Source: Polynucleobacter wuianus
GTDB taxonomy: Bacteria > Pseudomonadota > Gammaproteobacteria > Burkholderiales > Burkholderiaceae
Reading direction: 5' to 3'
Assembly: GCF_001659725.1 (NCBI RefSeq)
Contig: NZ_CP015922.1
Location: forward strand, 1,488,001 to 1,552,000
DNA: 64,000 nt
The notes under the pieces are model-generated. The model did no database searches. It was not told where the DNA came from and saw only the letters and a program-made list of their open reading frames with translations. Below, piece after piece: positions 52,955 to 60,768 of the stretch (the stretch's first letter is position 1; each line of letters begins with the position of its first letter). The position numbers and the translations under genes are program-made.

Positions 52955-53245
52955 CTAGCGCCGTACGTAAGATTGAATATACGATTTTCGGAGATTTTCA
53001 TTGCTGGCATTAATCAAGCCTGCATTTTGCTGAAGTACCGCCAATGGCTCCTGAATTAGGTTTTTTTCCGGCCGATATCGATTTCCATTTGAATCCCTCA
53101 ATTTGAACTTTGGTAGACCCAGGATCTTTGCGCTATCCACGAACACGGCTACAGCCAAGGGACGATTGAATGGAATTGCGTCTTTGCCGCTTGGAGATAC
53201 CTGCAATGGCAGCATTGTGATTAAAACTAGCGCACTGGTTAGCAT
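52955..53245 (-). CDS. Small putative secreted protein
   Basis: A 96-residue ORF. The N-terminal 20 residues are hydrophobic and signal-like (M-L-T-S-A-L-V-L-I-T-M-L-P-L-Q). The rest is hydrophilic with no family recognised. There is a weak AAGAG ribosome binding site. It is divergent from the WYL regulator gene, with operator-like repeats between them. It may not be a real gene. Confidence 0.35.
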   Translation of the reverse strand: MLTSALVLITMLPLQVSPSGKDAIPFNRPLAVAVFVDSAKILGLPKFKLRDSNGNRYRPEKNLIQEPLAVLQQNAGLINASNENLRKSYIQSYVRR

Positions 53246-53283
53246 TTGGCTCTTTTGTGAAATTTAGTAGATTTTTCATTTTC

Positions 53284-53310
53284 TTGAGCCTCTAGCTCAA
53301 AAAATGAGCT
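53284..53310. promoter_or_regulatory. Overlapping palindromes before the WYL gene
   Basis: TTGAGC (53284-53289) and GCTCAA (53295-53300) form one inverted repeat; AGCTCA (53294-53299) and TGAGCT (53305-53310) form another that shares half-sites. The three half-sites are spaced by 10-11 bp, one helical turn. They lie 69 bp before the WYL start codon, as expected for its autoregulatory site. Confidence 0.55.
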
Positions 53311-53378
53311 ATAAAGTCCTTAAAGTTATTAAAACAATAAATATGTGAATGTTTGATCTTTAAGATACTGGAGATGGT

Positions 53379-54347
53379 ATGAGCGATATGGAGCGGCTGC
53401 ACCGCATTAAGTACATGATTCAGCAGCGTAAATGTGTGCCTCGCGAGGACTTTCTGTCTGAGCTAGAAATCTCCCCTGCCACCTTCAAGCGTGACCTGGA
53501 GTATCTGCGTAGCCGAATGCAGGCGTCCATTGTTTACGACCGATTCCTGGGTGGCTACAAGTTTGAGAATTCCTCATCGATCGAGAGGATCGAGATGCCT
53601 GGACTCTGGTTCTCCGAGAAGGAGGCTACGGCCTTAGTGCTAATGCAGCACTTACTCTCTTCGCTCGATCAAGGCGGCTTAATTGGACCCCATATTGAAC
53701 CTCTTACCGCAATTATTGATGGAATTCTGGGTCAGAGTGATGCCACAGCCAAAGAGCTGCGCAAACGCATCAAGGTCATTGGTATGGGTTCGCGCAAGAA
53801 CTCGATTGAGAACTTCTCTGAAATTGGTGCAGCCTTATTAAAGCGTAATCGCCTTCAGATTACATACTACTCCAAAAGTAAGGATGAGAATACGGTCCGT
53901 GAAATCTCCCCGCAACGCTTAATCTATTACCGTGAGAACTGGTACCTCGATGCGAATTGCCATTTGCGCAATGATTTGCGGAGCTTTTCGGTAGATGGTA
54001 TTCAGAGTGCGGTACTGACCAACAAGAAAGCTCAAGAGGTTTCTGAAAAAGAATGTCAGGAGCACTTTGCGCAGAGCTATGGCATCTTCTCAGGTAAGGC
54101 GACACAGAGAGCTAAGCTTCGCTTTACTCCAGAGCATGCAAGGTGGGTATCGGGCGAGCATTGGCATGGCCAACAAGTAGGCAACTTTGATAAAGATGGT
54201 TATTACAACCTGGAGTTTGATTACAACCAAGATCCTGAATTAGTCATGGATATCCTGAAACATGGATCTGGCGTTGAGGTGATTAGTCCGGCTAGTTTAA
54301 AAAATAAGGTTAAGGCTGAACTTAAGAAGGCAATAGAATTATATTAA
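53379..54347 (+). CDS. WYL-domain transcriptional regulator
   Basis: A 322-residue protein. The N-terminal winged helix has H-R-I-K-Y-M-I-Q-Q-R-K-C-V-P-R-E-D-F-L-S-E-L-E-I-S-P-A-T-F-K-R-D-L-E-Y-L-R (about 7-43). The central WYL domain has I-T-Y-Y-S-K-S and I-S-P-Q-R-L-I-Y-Y-R-E-N-W-Y-L-D-A. A WCX-type C-terminal domain follows. YafY/BrxR/CapW proteins of this class repress defence operons until a nucleic-acid signal is sensed. Here it lies between a restriction cluster and a STAS/HATPase pair; which one it controls is not certain. Confidence 0.85.
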   Translation: MSDMERLHRIKYMIQQRKCVPREDFLSELEISPATFKRDLEYLRSRMQASIVYDRFLGGYKFENSSSIERIEMPGLWFSEKEATALVLMQHLLSSLDQGGLIGPHIEPLTAIIDGILGQSDATAKELRKRIKVIGMGSRKNSIENFSEIGAALLKRNRLQITYYSKSKDENTVREISPQRLIYYRENWYLDANCHLRNDLRSFSVDGIQSAVLTNKKAQEVSEKECQEHFAQSYGIFSGKATQRAKLRFTPEHARWVSGEHWHGQQVGNFDKDGYYNLEFDYNQDPELVMDILKHGSGVEVISPASLKNKVKAELKKAIELY

Positions 54348-54392
54348 TAGGCGGGGGGCGAACTTCGGGCATCTCAATAATTTTGAGCCGTA

Positions 54393-54446
54393 TTTTGCTG
54401 GTGGGTAGAAGCCCTCAAAAAAAACAAAGCCCCGTGGTTAGGGGCT
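54393..54446. repeat. 54-bp repeat copy A, with terminator hairpin
   Basis: This block is similar over its full length to 55914-55967: both share TGGTGGGTAGA, an A-rich part and AGCCCC/GGGGCT. On the minus strand AGCCCC (54446-54441) pairs with GGGGCT (54434-54429), followed by a T-rich run. The two copies flank the two-gene STAS/HATPase module. Confidence 0.6.
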
Positions 54447-54550
54447 ATTCTATCGGTCTTGGCAGAAATGAGAGATGGCAAACTCCATATGTCGCATAAC
54501 CAAGAGAATAGAGATACCAAAAAAGATATTTAAATTGGAATTTTGGGCAA

Positions 54551-54578
54551 CAAAAACCCCGCCGTAGCGGGGTTTTTG
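54551..54578. terminator. Bidirectional terminator after the DUF4325 gene
   Basis: CCCCGC-CGTA-GCGGGG with A-runs before and T-runs after it works on both strands. It lies between the WYL gene and the DUF4325 gene, whose stop codon is 16 bp to the right. Confidence 0.85.
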
Positions 54579-54593
54579 TGTTGATAGTAGTTT

Positions 54594-54881
54594 TTAGTGC
54601 CTGGTAGATGCAAACAGCAATCTGCTCTTAATTAAATCGTTGATAAATTTTGTGGAATCCACGATCTTCAAATGTTGCTGAATATTCTGGATTGAAGTTA
54701 CCTCAAGCAGGCGTACAAAGGCTGAGTTTATAAATGCTGAAGGGGTTGCGGGGATCTCTTTAAATGAAACTACAACATCTTCTCCCGCAGCTACTTTTTC
54801 AGAAATAAGCTTAAAAATAACCTCTCCATCGGCATAACTAGATGCGGAAGGGACGAGGTCTTTAATGTGTATATTTACCAT
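54594..54881 (-). CDS. DUF4325 STAS-like protein
   Basis: A 95-residue protein that fits the STAS-like DUF4325 family: a V-V-V-S-F-K-E-I-P-A-T-P-S-A-F-I-N-S-A-F core (about 36-55) and L-K-I-V-D-S-T-K-F-I-N-D-L-I-K-S-R near the end. Proteins of this group resemble anti-anti-sigma factors. It overlaps the upstream HATPase gene by 7 bp, so it is its co-translated partner. Function of the pair is not established. Confidence 0.75.
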   Translation of the reverse strand: MVNIHIKDLVPSASSYADGEVIFKLISEKVAAGEDVVVSFKEIPATPSAFINSAFVRLLEVTSIQNIQQHLKIVDSTKFINDLIKSRLLFASTRH

Positions 54882-55795
54882 TGGAATTCCTCCTTTTCAA
54901 GGCTACTTTCAGTCATTTTCATTGTATCAGTGCGTAATAAAACCTGCACCATAGTGCCTGGATAATATCCCTTTGGAATGGATCGAGAGGTTATATTTGG
55001 GGCTTTTGGGCCCATGGTTGCAGATAAATAGCCCATTCCAGAGTGAATTAGCACTACACCATCATTCTTTTGGGCAACAAATTTGACAAGCATTGTAAGG
55101 CCCGCGCCGCGATTTCTTACGTTTGATTGAGTGGTAAACCCCTCCTCAACGGCCTGTTTTAGGGCATCCTTATCGGACATGCTTGGGTAGATAGTTCTTA
55201 CGTTCTCAGGAATCCCATGCCCAAAATCAGCAATGGCAATGCTAATTTGATTTTTTCTTGGAAAGTGTTGGGCAAAAAAACATCCTATCTTTACCCCAGA
55301 GTGAAAGATGATGTTGTGAAAAATCTCTTCCAAATGAACCCTGATTAGATCAAGCGGATCTCCGCCTATATTCGCCCTTTCTCCAATCCATGGAATTAAG
55401 GTGTTGAGAAGATAAGACTGCTGCTTTTCCTCCGGAAGAATATGAAGTGGGATGGTAGTGTCTCTAACTTTACTGCCTTCAAAAATATTCTGTTTGAGGT
55501 AGTACTTGAAAAACCCAGCATCATCAAGAAACCTTAGGGCTCCACTACCATGCTTATGATTTTTAAAGTAAATATTCAGTCTTTGTAGCTTGAAATACTC
55601 TATGAGATTGGAGAGAGTTACTATGCCCTCTGGTTCAATAAATTCAAGCGCAGAAAAGTCAAAATAGATCTTAGCGCCTTTTGCGTTTTTATTGCCGTCA
55701 ATTAAATTTTCGATGAAATCGATCATCGTATCTTTATTGAAAGACTGTGGTAAAGCTATGTTTAGATCACCCTTACTTAATATTTTGAAAATCAT
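54875..55795 (-). CDS. STAS-HATPase protein, partner of the DUF4325 protein
   Basis: A 306-residue protein. The first 110 residues resemble a STAS domain (I-Y-F-D-F-S-A-L-E-F-I-E-P-E-G). The second half is a GHKL ATPase: N-box E-E-I-F-H-N-I-I-F-H-S-G (about 174-185), G1 box I-A-D-F-G-H-G-I-P-E-N (about 205-215) and G2 box N-R-G-A-G-L-T-M-L. It has no His-kinase dimerisation domain and no sensor region, so it looks like a switch protein for the small STAS partner. Role in regulation or defence is inference. Confidence 0.8.
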   Translation of the reverse strand: MIFKILSKGDLNIALPQSFNKDTMIDFIENLIDGNKNAKGAKIYFDFSALEFIEPEGIVTLSNLIEYFKLQRLNIYFKNHKHGSGALRFLDDAGFFKYYLKQNIFEGSKVRDTTIPLHILPEEKQQSYLLNTLIPWIGERANIGGDPLDLIRVHLEEIFHNIIFHSGVKIGCFFAQHFPRKNQISIAIADFGHGIPENVRTIYPSMSDKDALKQAVEEGFTTQSNVRNRGAGLTMLVKFVAQKNDGVVLIHSGMGYLSATMGPKAPNITSRSIPKGYYPGTMVQVLLRTDTMKMTESSLEKEEFQW

Positions 55796-55913
55796 TCGTA
55801 CCTCATTAGATTTTTGTTAATTATTACATTGGCTGGGGCAAGATCTTTACTCAAGCTCTAGTATTTTTAACCGGCCCTTTAAAAAAGAGGGATCGCTGCA
55901 ATTTCAGCTAATG

Positions 55914-55967
55914 TTTTGATGGTGGGTAGAGGAGCCCTAAAAACAAAGAGCCCCATACTTAGGGGCT
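55914..55967. repeat. 54-bp repeat copy B, with terminator hairpin
   Basis: Second copy of the repeat at 54393-54446 in the same orientation and of the same length, with small internal gaps. Its minus-strand hairpin (AGAGCCCC/GGGGCTCT) is followed by TTTGTTTTTA and could end leftward transcription coming out of the chromosomal methyltransferase operon. Confidence 0.6.
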
Positions 55968-56069
55968 CTGCTGCCGTATGTGGCGGAAGAGGTGTACGTA
56001 TGGTTCTTTTTCTATCGCCAACCCTTCCAGAATCTGAAGACAATTAAATCAAATTGTACGAATTAAATC

Positions 56070-56090
56070 TGGGGGTATTTTTGGGGGCAC
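56070..56090 (+). repeat. GGGGGTATT repeat at the right end
   Basis: This 21-bp block matches 18 of 21 positions of 29310-29330 near the left border. It lies 67 bp inside attR. Paired positions just inside both borders suggest integrase arm-type sites. Confidence 0.5.
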
Positions 56091-56156
56091 TCTTTGAAAT
56101 TCGTACCTTTTCGGTAATATGTAACCCACTGTTTTTGATCTAGAAAATGGGGTTTA

Positions 56157-56179
56157 GTTCGATCTCCGCCGACCCACCA
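56157..56179 (+). repeat. attR: degenerate copy of the tmRNA 3' end
   Basis: GTTCGATCTCCGCCGAC followed by CCACCA matches the ssrA end at 29174-29197 except for a TC to CT swap and one missing T. It marks the right border of the 27-kb island. The original ssrA terminator probably lies next to it at 56191-56219. Confidence 0.65.
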
Positions 56180-56190
56180 ATTAAAGCAAG

Positions 56191-56219
56191 CCCCTCTGAA
56201 TTTTGGAGGGGTTTTGTTT
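56191..56219 (+). terminator. Terminator next to attR
   Basis: CCCCTC (56191-56196) pairs with GAGGGG (56206-56211), followed by TTTTGTTT. It lies 12 bp after the att copy, where the terminator of ssrA would have been before the island inserted. Confidence 0.65.
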
Positions 56220-57375
56220 ATCTGCTAGCCAAGCGCCAAAGCGACGTGGTCTCTTTCGCTCTTGCAAGATGCAGCGCATCTGTTTTATCAAAAGCTTTTG
56301 GATGCTGCGGCTTGGTATCTAATCGAGCAATCACTTTCAGTCCTGCAGACTCAATCCAAGAGAGTAAATCCTCTCTAGTACGCAAACCTAAGTGCTCAGC
56401 TAAGTCCGACAAAATTAACCAGCCCTCACCCTCAGGCAACAAGTGTTCTTTTAAATTATTGAGAAAGCCTTTGAGCATCTGACTATCTGGGTCATAGACA
56501 GCATGCTCTAAAGATGAGCTTGGTCTTGCCGGCAACCAAGGTGGGTTGCAGACAACAAGCGCAGCCCTGCCCTCCGGAAATAAATTGGCTTTCTGAATCT
56601 GAATGTGAGACCCCAAGTTTAGTTTCTCAATATTGTCTTTTGCACAAGTAATCGCACGATCATCCTGATCAGTTCCAATAATCTTTTTGATTTCTCGCAT
56701 CGCGAGCACTATAGATAGGACACCCGTACCAATGCCGATATCAAATGCTATAGAACTTTGTTTGAGCGCACCGGGAAGTGGCGCCTTCAGCACAAGCTCA
56801 ATATATTCGCCACGGATAGGTGAGAACACGCCATAGTGAGGATGAATCCGAATCTCTTCGTCATCTCTTACCAAAATGGGCACACCCTTCTTACGCCATT
56901 CATGAGCACTGATGACACCAAGTAATTCACGTAACGAGATGACATAGGATTCACTTTTTTTCCCATATGCCTCAACACAGGCCTGAGCAACATCTGGAGC
57001 GCGTCTTAGGGAAATAGTGTGATCTGCATTTACTTGGATCAGTAGCATCCCTAAAATGCGGGCGCGCTGTGACTGAGATAAACGATGCAAATTAAAAGTG
57101 TCTAAAGGAGTTTTTGTTTTCTCTTTTGCAACTCTATCGGCTCTAGTTGATTTCTTAGAAGGCTTATCCACTCTCCTCACCAATGCTTGCAGCAATTGGC
57201 GAGCGTTTTGAAAGTCACCACGATAAAGAATAGCCGCACCCTCACATGCCAAACGGTAAGCGATATCAGCTGTTAGGGTATCGTCACCAATCTGAATTTT
57301 TTTATGCGGCGCAATTCCGTTCTCGGAATGCCATTTTGCGGTACAAGTTTGCCCGCCCTCATCCCATTCGATCAT
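56218..57375 (-). CDS. Class I SAM methyltransferase (PrmC/RlmG-like)
   Basis: A 385-residue protein. The C-terminal half has the SAM motif F-D-I-G-I-G-T-G-V-L-S-I-V-L and the N-P-P-W motif in V-V-C-N-P-P-W-L-P-A-R-P, which is used for N-methylation of Gln, Asn or rRNA bases. The N-terminal part is an extra domain (Lys-rich linker near residues 75-90). The exact substrate is not known. It overlaps the pirin gene by one base. It starts the chromosomal side right of the island. Confidence 0.8.
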   Translation of the reverse strand: MIEWDEGGQTCTAKWHSENGIAPHKKIQIGDDTLTADIAYRLACEGAAILYRGDFQNARQLLQALVRRVDKPSKKSTRADRVAKEKTKTPLDTFNLHRLSQSQRARILGMLLIQVNADHTISLRRAPDVAQACVEAYGKKSESYVISLRELLGVISAHEWRKKGVPILVRDDEEIRIHPHYGVFSPIRGEYIELVLKAPLPGALKQSSIAFDIGIGTGVLSIVLAMREIKKIIGTDQDDRAITCAKDNIEKLNLGSHIQIQKANLFPEGRAALVVCNPPWLPARPSSSLEHAVYDPDSQMLKGFLNNLKEHLLPEGEGWLILSDLAEHLGLRTREDLLSWIESAGLKVIARLDTKPQHPKAFDKTDALHLARAKETTSLWRLASR

Positions 57376-58232
57376 CAGGGGACCACAAAACGATTATTTT
57401 GATAATCGTCAATTGCCTGTTCAATTTCAGCTCGGGTATTCATCACAAAGGGGCCATATTGCACAACAGGCTCTTGCAATGGCAAGGCTGCTAGTAAGAT
57501 GAACTGTGCGCCTTCGGTGCCTGCTTTTGCCTTTAACAAATCACCATCACCAAGAACAATCGCAGCCTGCCGAGGTACAGCGCGCATTGGGCCACCAATC
57601 CCTAAGTCACCTTCATAGATGTATACAAATGCATTGAGTTCTTTAGGAATGCGATGCTCAAATTCTGCATTAGCAGGTAAATGCACATCCAAAAATAATG
57701 GGGCTGTAGTAATACCTTGAATGGGGCCTTGAATACTGCTTCCTAGATGCTCATAGGAGCCAGCAATGACCTTTACCGTTCCGCCATTAACTAAAGACGT
57801 CTTCGGAATATCTTCAACCTGAATGTCTTTATAGCCAGCGGGCTTCATCTTCTCTTTTGCTGGTAAATTAATCCACAGTTGAAAACCGCGCATTGCACCG
57901 CTAACCTGTTGTGGCATTTCCGAATGAATGATTCCGCGCCCTGCCGTCATCCACTGCACGCCACCAGTCTTCAGATGCCCTTGATTACCTAAATGATCTT
58001 CATGCAACATGTGACCCTCAATCATATAAGTCACAGTCTCAAAGCCACGATGGGGATGCGCTGGAAATCCTGCAACATAATCATTTGGATCATTCGATGA
58101 AAACTCATCGAGCATCAGGAAAGGATCTAACCTCACCTGCTGCTGACCACCTAGACTGCGGCGCAACTTGACACCCGCACCATCTGATGTCGCAATGCCA
58201 GGAATAATGGTTTGAATATTGCGAATCATCAA
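57375..58232 (-). CDS. Pirin-family protein
   Basis: A 285-residue bicupin. The N-terminal cupin has the pirin signature F-P-A-H-P-H-R-G-F-E-T-V-T-Y-M-I-E-G, with iron-binding His residues, and then H-S-E-M-P. The C-terminal cupin is shorter. Bacterial pirins can act as quercetinases or regulators; the function here is unknown. It is coupled to the methyltransferase gene by one-base overlap and follows the CMD-family gene by 17 bp. Confidence 0.9.
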   Translation of the reverse strand: MMIRNIQTIIPGIATSDGAGVKLRRSLGGQQQVRLDPFLMLDEFSSNDPNDYVAGFPAHPHRGFETVTYMIEGHMLHEDHLGNQGHLKTGGVQWMTAGRGIIHSEMPQQVSGAMRGFQLWINLPAKEKMKPAGYKDIQVEDIPKTSLVNGGTVKVIAGSYEHLGSSIQGPIQGITTAPLFLDVHLPANAEFEHRIPKELNAFVYIYEGDLGIGGPMRAVPRQAAIVLGDGDLLKAKAGTEGAQFILLAALPLQEPVVQYGPFVMNTRAEIEQAIDDYQNNRFVVP

Positions 58233-58249
58233 TGTGTTTTTAGATTCAA

Positions 58250-58801
58250 TTAGGCCGGAGGATGATCTTCAGGATTGACGTCCAAGGCAATTAAGAAGCG
58301 AGACACCATGTTGTATGCCGCAATTACAGTCACTAACTCAACAGTATCTGTGCTGCCTAATGCTTTTTGTAAACGCTTCATGAGCTCAGGGTCCACCTTG
58401 ATATTGCGAGTCATTTGGAAAGTCAAATCTGCCGCATCATTCTCCACCTGAGAAAATAAATTCCTTGGAAAACCGGCTTGCCCAATTAAGCGCAATGCTT
58501 GAACCTGTTCCTCAGTGCCGCCCGCCTTTTTAAATGGTGGCGCATGGTGGAAGAATTCATATTCGGCACCATTTAACACGGCAACGCCGCACATCGCTAG
58601 TTCACGCAGCTTGGGGTCAAGAGAAAGATTGTTGCGAATTTCACCAACAAAGTGATTCCAACCTTCAGCAATCGGTACGCTATGCAACAACATCCGATCT
58701 AAGTTAATAAATTGACCGCCGCGACGTTTACGAATTGCAGCCACCAGCTCAGCTGGCTCAGCCAAATCCATTGGCTGGTAAGGAATTAAACGTTCAGACA
58801 T
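58250..58801 (-). CDS. Carboxymuconolactone decarboxylase-family protein
   Basis: A 183-residue helical protein of the CMD/AhpD superfamily: L-D-P-K-L-R-E-L-A-M-C-G-V-A-V-L-N-G-A-E-Y-E-F-F-H-H (about 60-85) is the conserved helix-turn-helix with the E-x8-H arrangement. There is no C-x-x-C redox pair, so it is not an AhpD peroxidase. Such proteins act on lactones or are of unknown function. It lies between a Bug-type binding-protein gene and the pirin gene. Confidence 0.8.
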   Translation of the reverse strand: MSERLIPYQPMDLAEPAELVAAIRKRRGGQFINLDRMLLHSVPIAEGWNHFVGEIRNNLSLDPKLRELAMCGVAVLNGAEYEFFHHAPPFKKAGGTEEQVQALRLIGQAGFPRNLFSQVENDAADLTFQMTRNIKVDPELMKRLQKALGSTDTVELVTVIAAYNMVSRFLIALDVNPEDHPPA

Positions 58802-58810
58802 AAATACTTT

Positions 58811-59812
58811 CTATTGACCTGTTTCTTTGATGTTGTTTTCGATAACAAACTTACCCCAGATACCAATCTGCTTGCCAATAAACTCACGGGCAGTTTCAGT
58901 AGAGCCGCCAACGATTTCAATTCCTTGAGATTTAAACTTCTCAGCAACTGCTGGATTTTTCAATACCTTGTTCAAAGCCTTATTCATTGCATCCACAATC
59001 GCAGGTGGTGTCTTGCCTGGAGCCAATACTGCCCACCATGCAGGCGCGCTAAATCCTGGGAAACCGCTCTCAGAAATCGTTGGCACATTAGGCAATGAAG
59101 GGGATCTCTTGGCAGTAGTAATAACCAAAGGAATCACGCCCTTGTTATCGATATGCGGCTTTACTAAAAACTCTGAACCAACTGCAAGCTCGACTTGGCC
59201 ACCCAAAACATCTTGCATTAAAGGACCACCGCCACGATAAGGAATATGGTTCCAATCAAATCCTGCTTGCTTGGCTAAGCGCGCCATAGCTAAGTGGCCT
59301 AGGCTACCAATACCAATTGAGCCATAGCTAAATTTCTTACCCGCCTTGGATTGATCTACTAGTTGTTTAAAACTCGTGATTCCTGAATTTTTACTCGCTA
59401 CCAAAACCATTGGCGACGTGCCCACCAAAATAATTGGTGAAATATCTTTAATAGTGTCGTAAGGGAGTTTTTCTTTGAGACTTGGATTAACGCCATGTGT
59501 ATCAAAGACCACCGCAAAGGTATAGCCATCTGGATCAGAACGAGTCATCGCAGAAGTACCAATCACTCCAGAAGCTCCGCCGATATTTTCAACAATCACG
59601 TTTTGCTTTAACTCAGCCTGCAAAGCGGGCGCCAAAATACGAGCAACTTGGTCAACAGATCCGCCAGGTGGAAAAACCGCAATAAATCGAATCGGTTTTT
59701 GAGTAGGCCATGTGCCCGCTCCCGCCGTTTGCGCTAACGCAAGGTTACCTGCTCCTAGGGTCAATAAGGCCAGTAATAGGGCTCTTTTGGCCGTTTTTGC
59801 TAGATCTAGCAT
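58811..59812 (-). CDS. Bug-family solute-binding protein (tripartite tricarboxylate transporter)
   Basis: About 333 residues from the ATG at 59810-59812, chosen for its AGGAGA ribosome binding site and because it opens a good signal peptide (cleavage near L-A-L-A-Q). The mature part has W-P-T-Q-K-P-I-R-F-I-A-V-F-P-P-G-G-S-V-D-Q-V-A-R and F-S-Y-G-S-I-G-I-G-S-L-G-H-L-A-M, both typical of Bug (TctC) proteins that bind organic acids. No TctA/TctB membrane partner is next to it, as is common for these expanded families. Confidence 0.9.
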   Translation of the reverse strand: MLDLAKTAKRALLLALLTLGAGNLALAQTAGAGTWPTQKPIRFIAVFPPGGSVDQVARILAPALQAELKQNVIVENIGGASGVIGTSAMTRSDPDGYTFAVVFDTHGVNPSLKEKLPYDTIKDISPIILVGTSPMVLVASKNSGITSFKQLVDQSKAGKKFSYGSIGIGSLGHLAMARLAKQAGFDWNHIPYRGGGPLMQDVLGGQVELAVGSEFLVKPHIDNKGVIPLVITTAKRSPSLPNVPTISESGFPGFSAPAWWAVLAPGKTPPAIVDAMNKALNKVLKNPAVAEKFKSQGIEIVGGSTETAREFIGKQIGIWGKFVIENNIKETGQ

Positions 59813-59901
59813 GGATTTGTCTCCTATAAATAAGACCTCAAGATTACCACCCCCGAGCCTCATTTGCTCGATAATGCTGGGGTAGCTTGAAGAGAGAAAA
59901 C

Positions 59902-60672
59902 ATGAAGTCGATTTTGAATATTGCCGCCTATCTATTTGTCAGCCTTGATGGCCTGCCAGAGCTGCGCGCCAAAATGCTCGACCAATGCCAGAATCGGGAG
60001 CTCAAGGGCACTATTTTGCTCACCGGAGAAGGCATCAATATGTTTCTTGCTGGCAAAGCCGATGCCTTACGTGGATTTTTAGATTGGCTACAGACCGATC
60101 CTCGCTTCGCACTTCTTCAAGCTAAAGAGAGTTGGTCAGACGAGCAGCCATTCAAGAAAATGCTCATCAAACTGAAGAATGAAATTATTCGGATGAATCA
60201 CCCCGCTATTCAGCCAGAAAAGGGGCGTGCAAATTTCATTTCACCAAAAAAATTACAAGAATGGCTGGATCGAGGGACTGATGATCTTGGTCGGCCAGTA
60301 GTAATGGTTGACACTCGCAACGCATTTGAAGTGGACTATGGGACTTTTGAAAACGCTCTGCACTTTAACATTGAAAAGTTCACTGAGTTTCCTGCTGCCA
60401 TCTCAGCACATAAAGAAGAGTTGGCAGATAAAACACTTGTTAGCTTTTGCACAGGCGGGATTCGTTGTGAAAAATCTGGCTTATACATGCGCGAAATCGG
60501 TATGGAGCATAGTTATCAACTGGAGGGTGGCATTCTCAAGTACTTTGAAGAGGTTGGCTCTGCCCACTATCAAGGGAGTTGCTTTGTCTTTGATGAGCGT
60601 GAAGCTCTTGAGCCAAACCTCGATTCCATCCCCGTTGAGCGGTCTATTCGGAAAAAGCTCAAAACTGGCTAA
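59902..60672 (+). CDS. trhO: tRNA uridine(34) hydroxylase (rhodanese-like)
   Basis: A 256-residue UPF0176/TrhO protein that makes 5-hydroxyuridine at the tRNA wobble base. It has an N-terminal acylphosphatase-like part with G-E-G-I-N, and a rhodanese domain with V-D-T-R-N-A-F-E-V and the active-site loop S-F-C-T-G-G-I-R-C-E-K-S. The open frame begins at a TTG (59887); the ATG at 59902 gives the family N-terminus (M-K-S-I-L-N-I-A-A-Y). It is divergent from the Bug protein gene. Confidence 0.9.
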   Translation: MKSILNIAAYLFVSLDGLPELRAKMLDQCQNRELKGTILLTGEGINMFLAGKADALRGFLDWLQTDPRFALLQAKESWSDEQPFKKMLIKLKNEIIRMNHPAIQPEKGRANFISPKKLQEWLDRGTDDLGRPVVMVDTRNAFEVDYGTFENALHFNIEKFTEFPAAISAHKEELADKTLVSFCTGGIRCEKSGLYMREIGMEHSYQLEGGILKYFEEVGSAHYQGSCFVFDEREALEPNLDSIPVERSIRKKLKTG

Positions 60673-60768
60673 GTAGGCGCCTAACATCTAGCATAAATAG
60701 TAAAATTAACAAACAGTGGTACTTTAATTGCAGCACACCAATACATAACAATAATTCGGACTTGAGAC

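Larger units (their letters stand above)
55796..56217. other. Right border region of the island
   Basis: 422 bp with no gene supported. In order it holds the promoter zone of the STAS/HATPase pair, 54-bp repeat copy B with a minus-strand terminator (55914-55967), the arm-site-like GGGGGTATT block (56070-56090), attR (56157-56179) and a plus-strand terminator (56191-56219). Confidence 0.6.

Noticed and set aside
47079..54347. BREX or DISARM cluster, suggested by a methylase and a WYL regulator
   Set aside because: No PglZ, BrxC, BrxL, DrmA or DrmB homologue is present.
56147..56482. 111-residue plus-strand ORF at the right border
   Set aside because: It begins before attR and is otherwise antisense to the methyltransferase gene.
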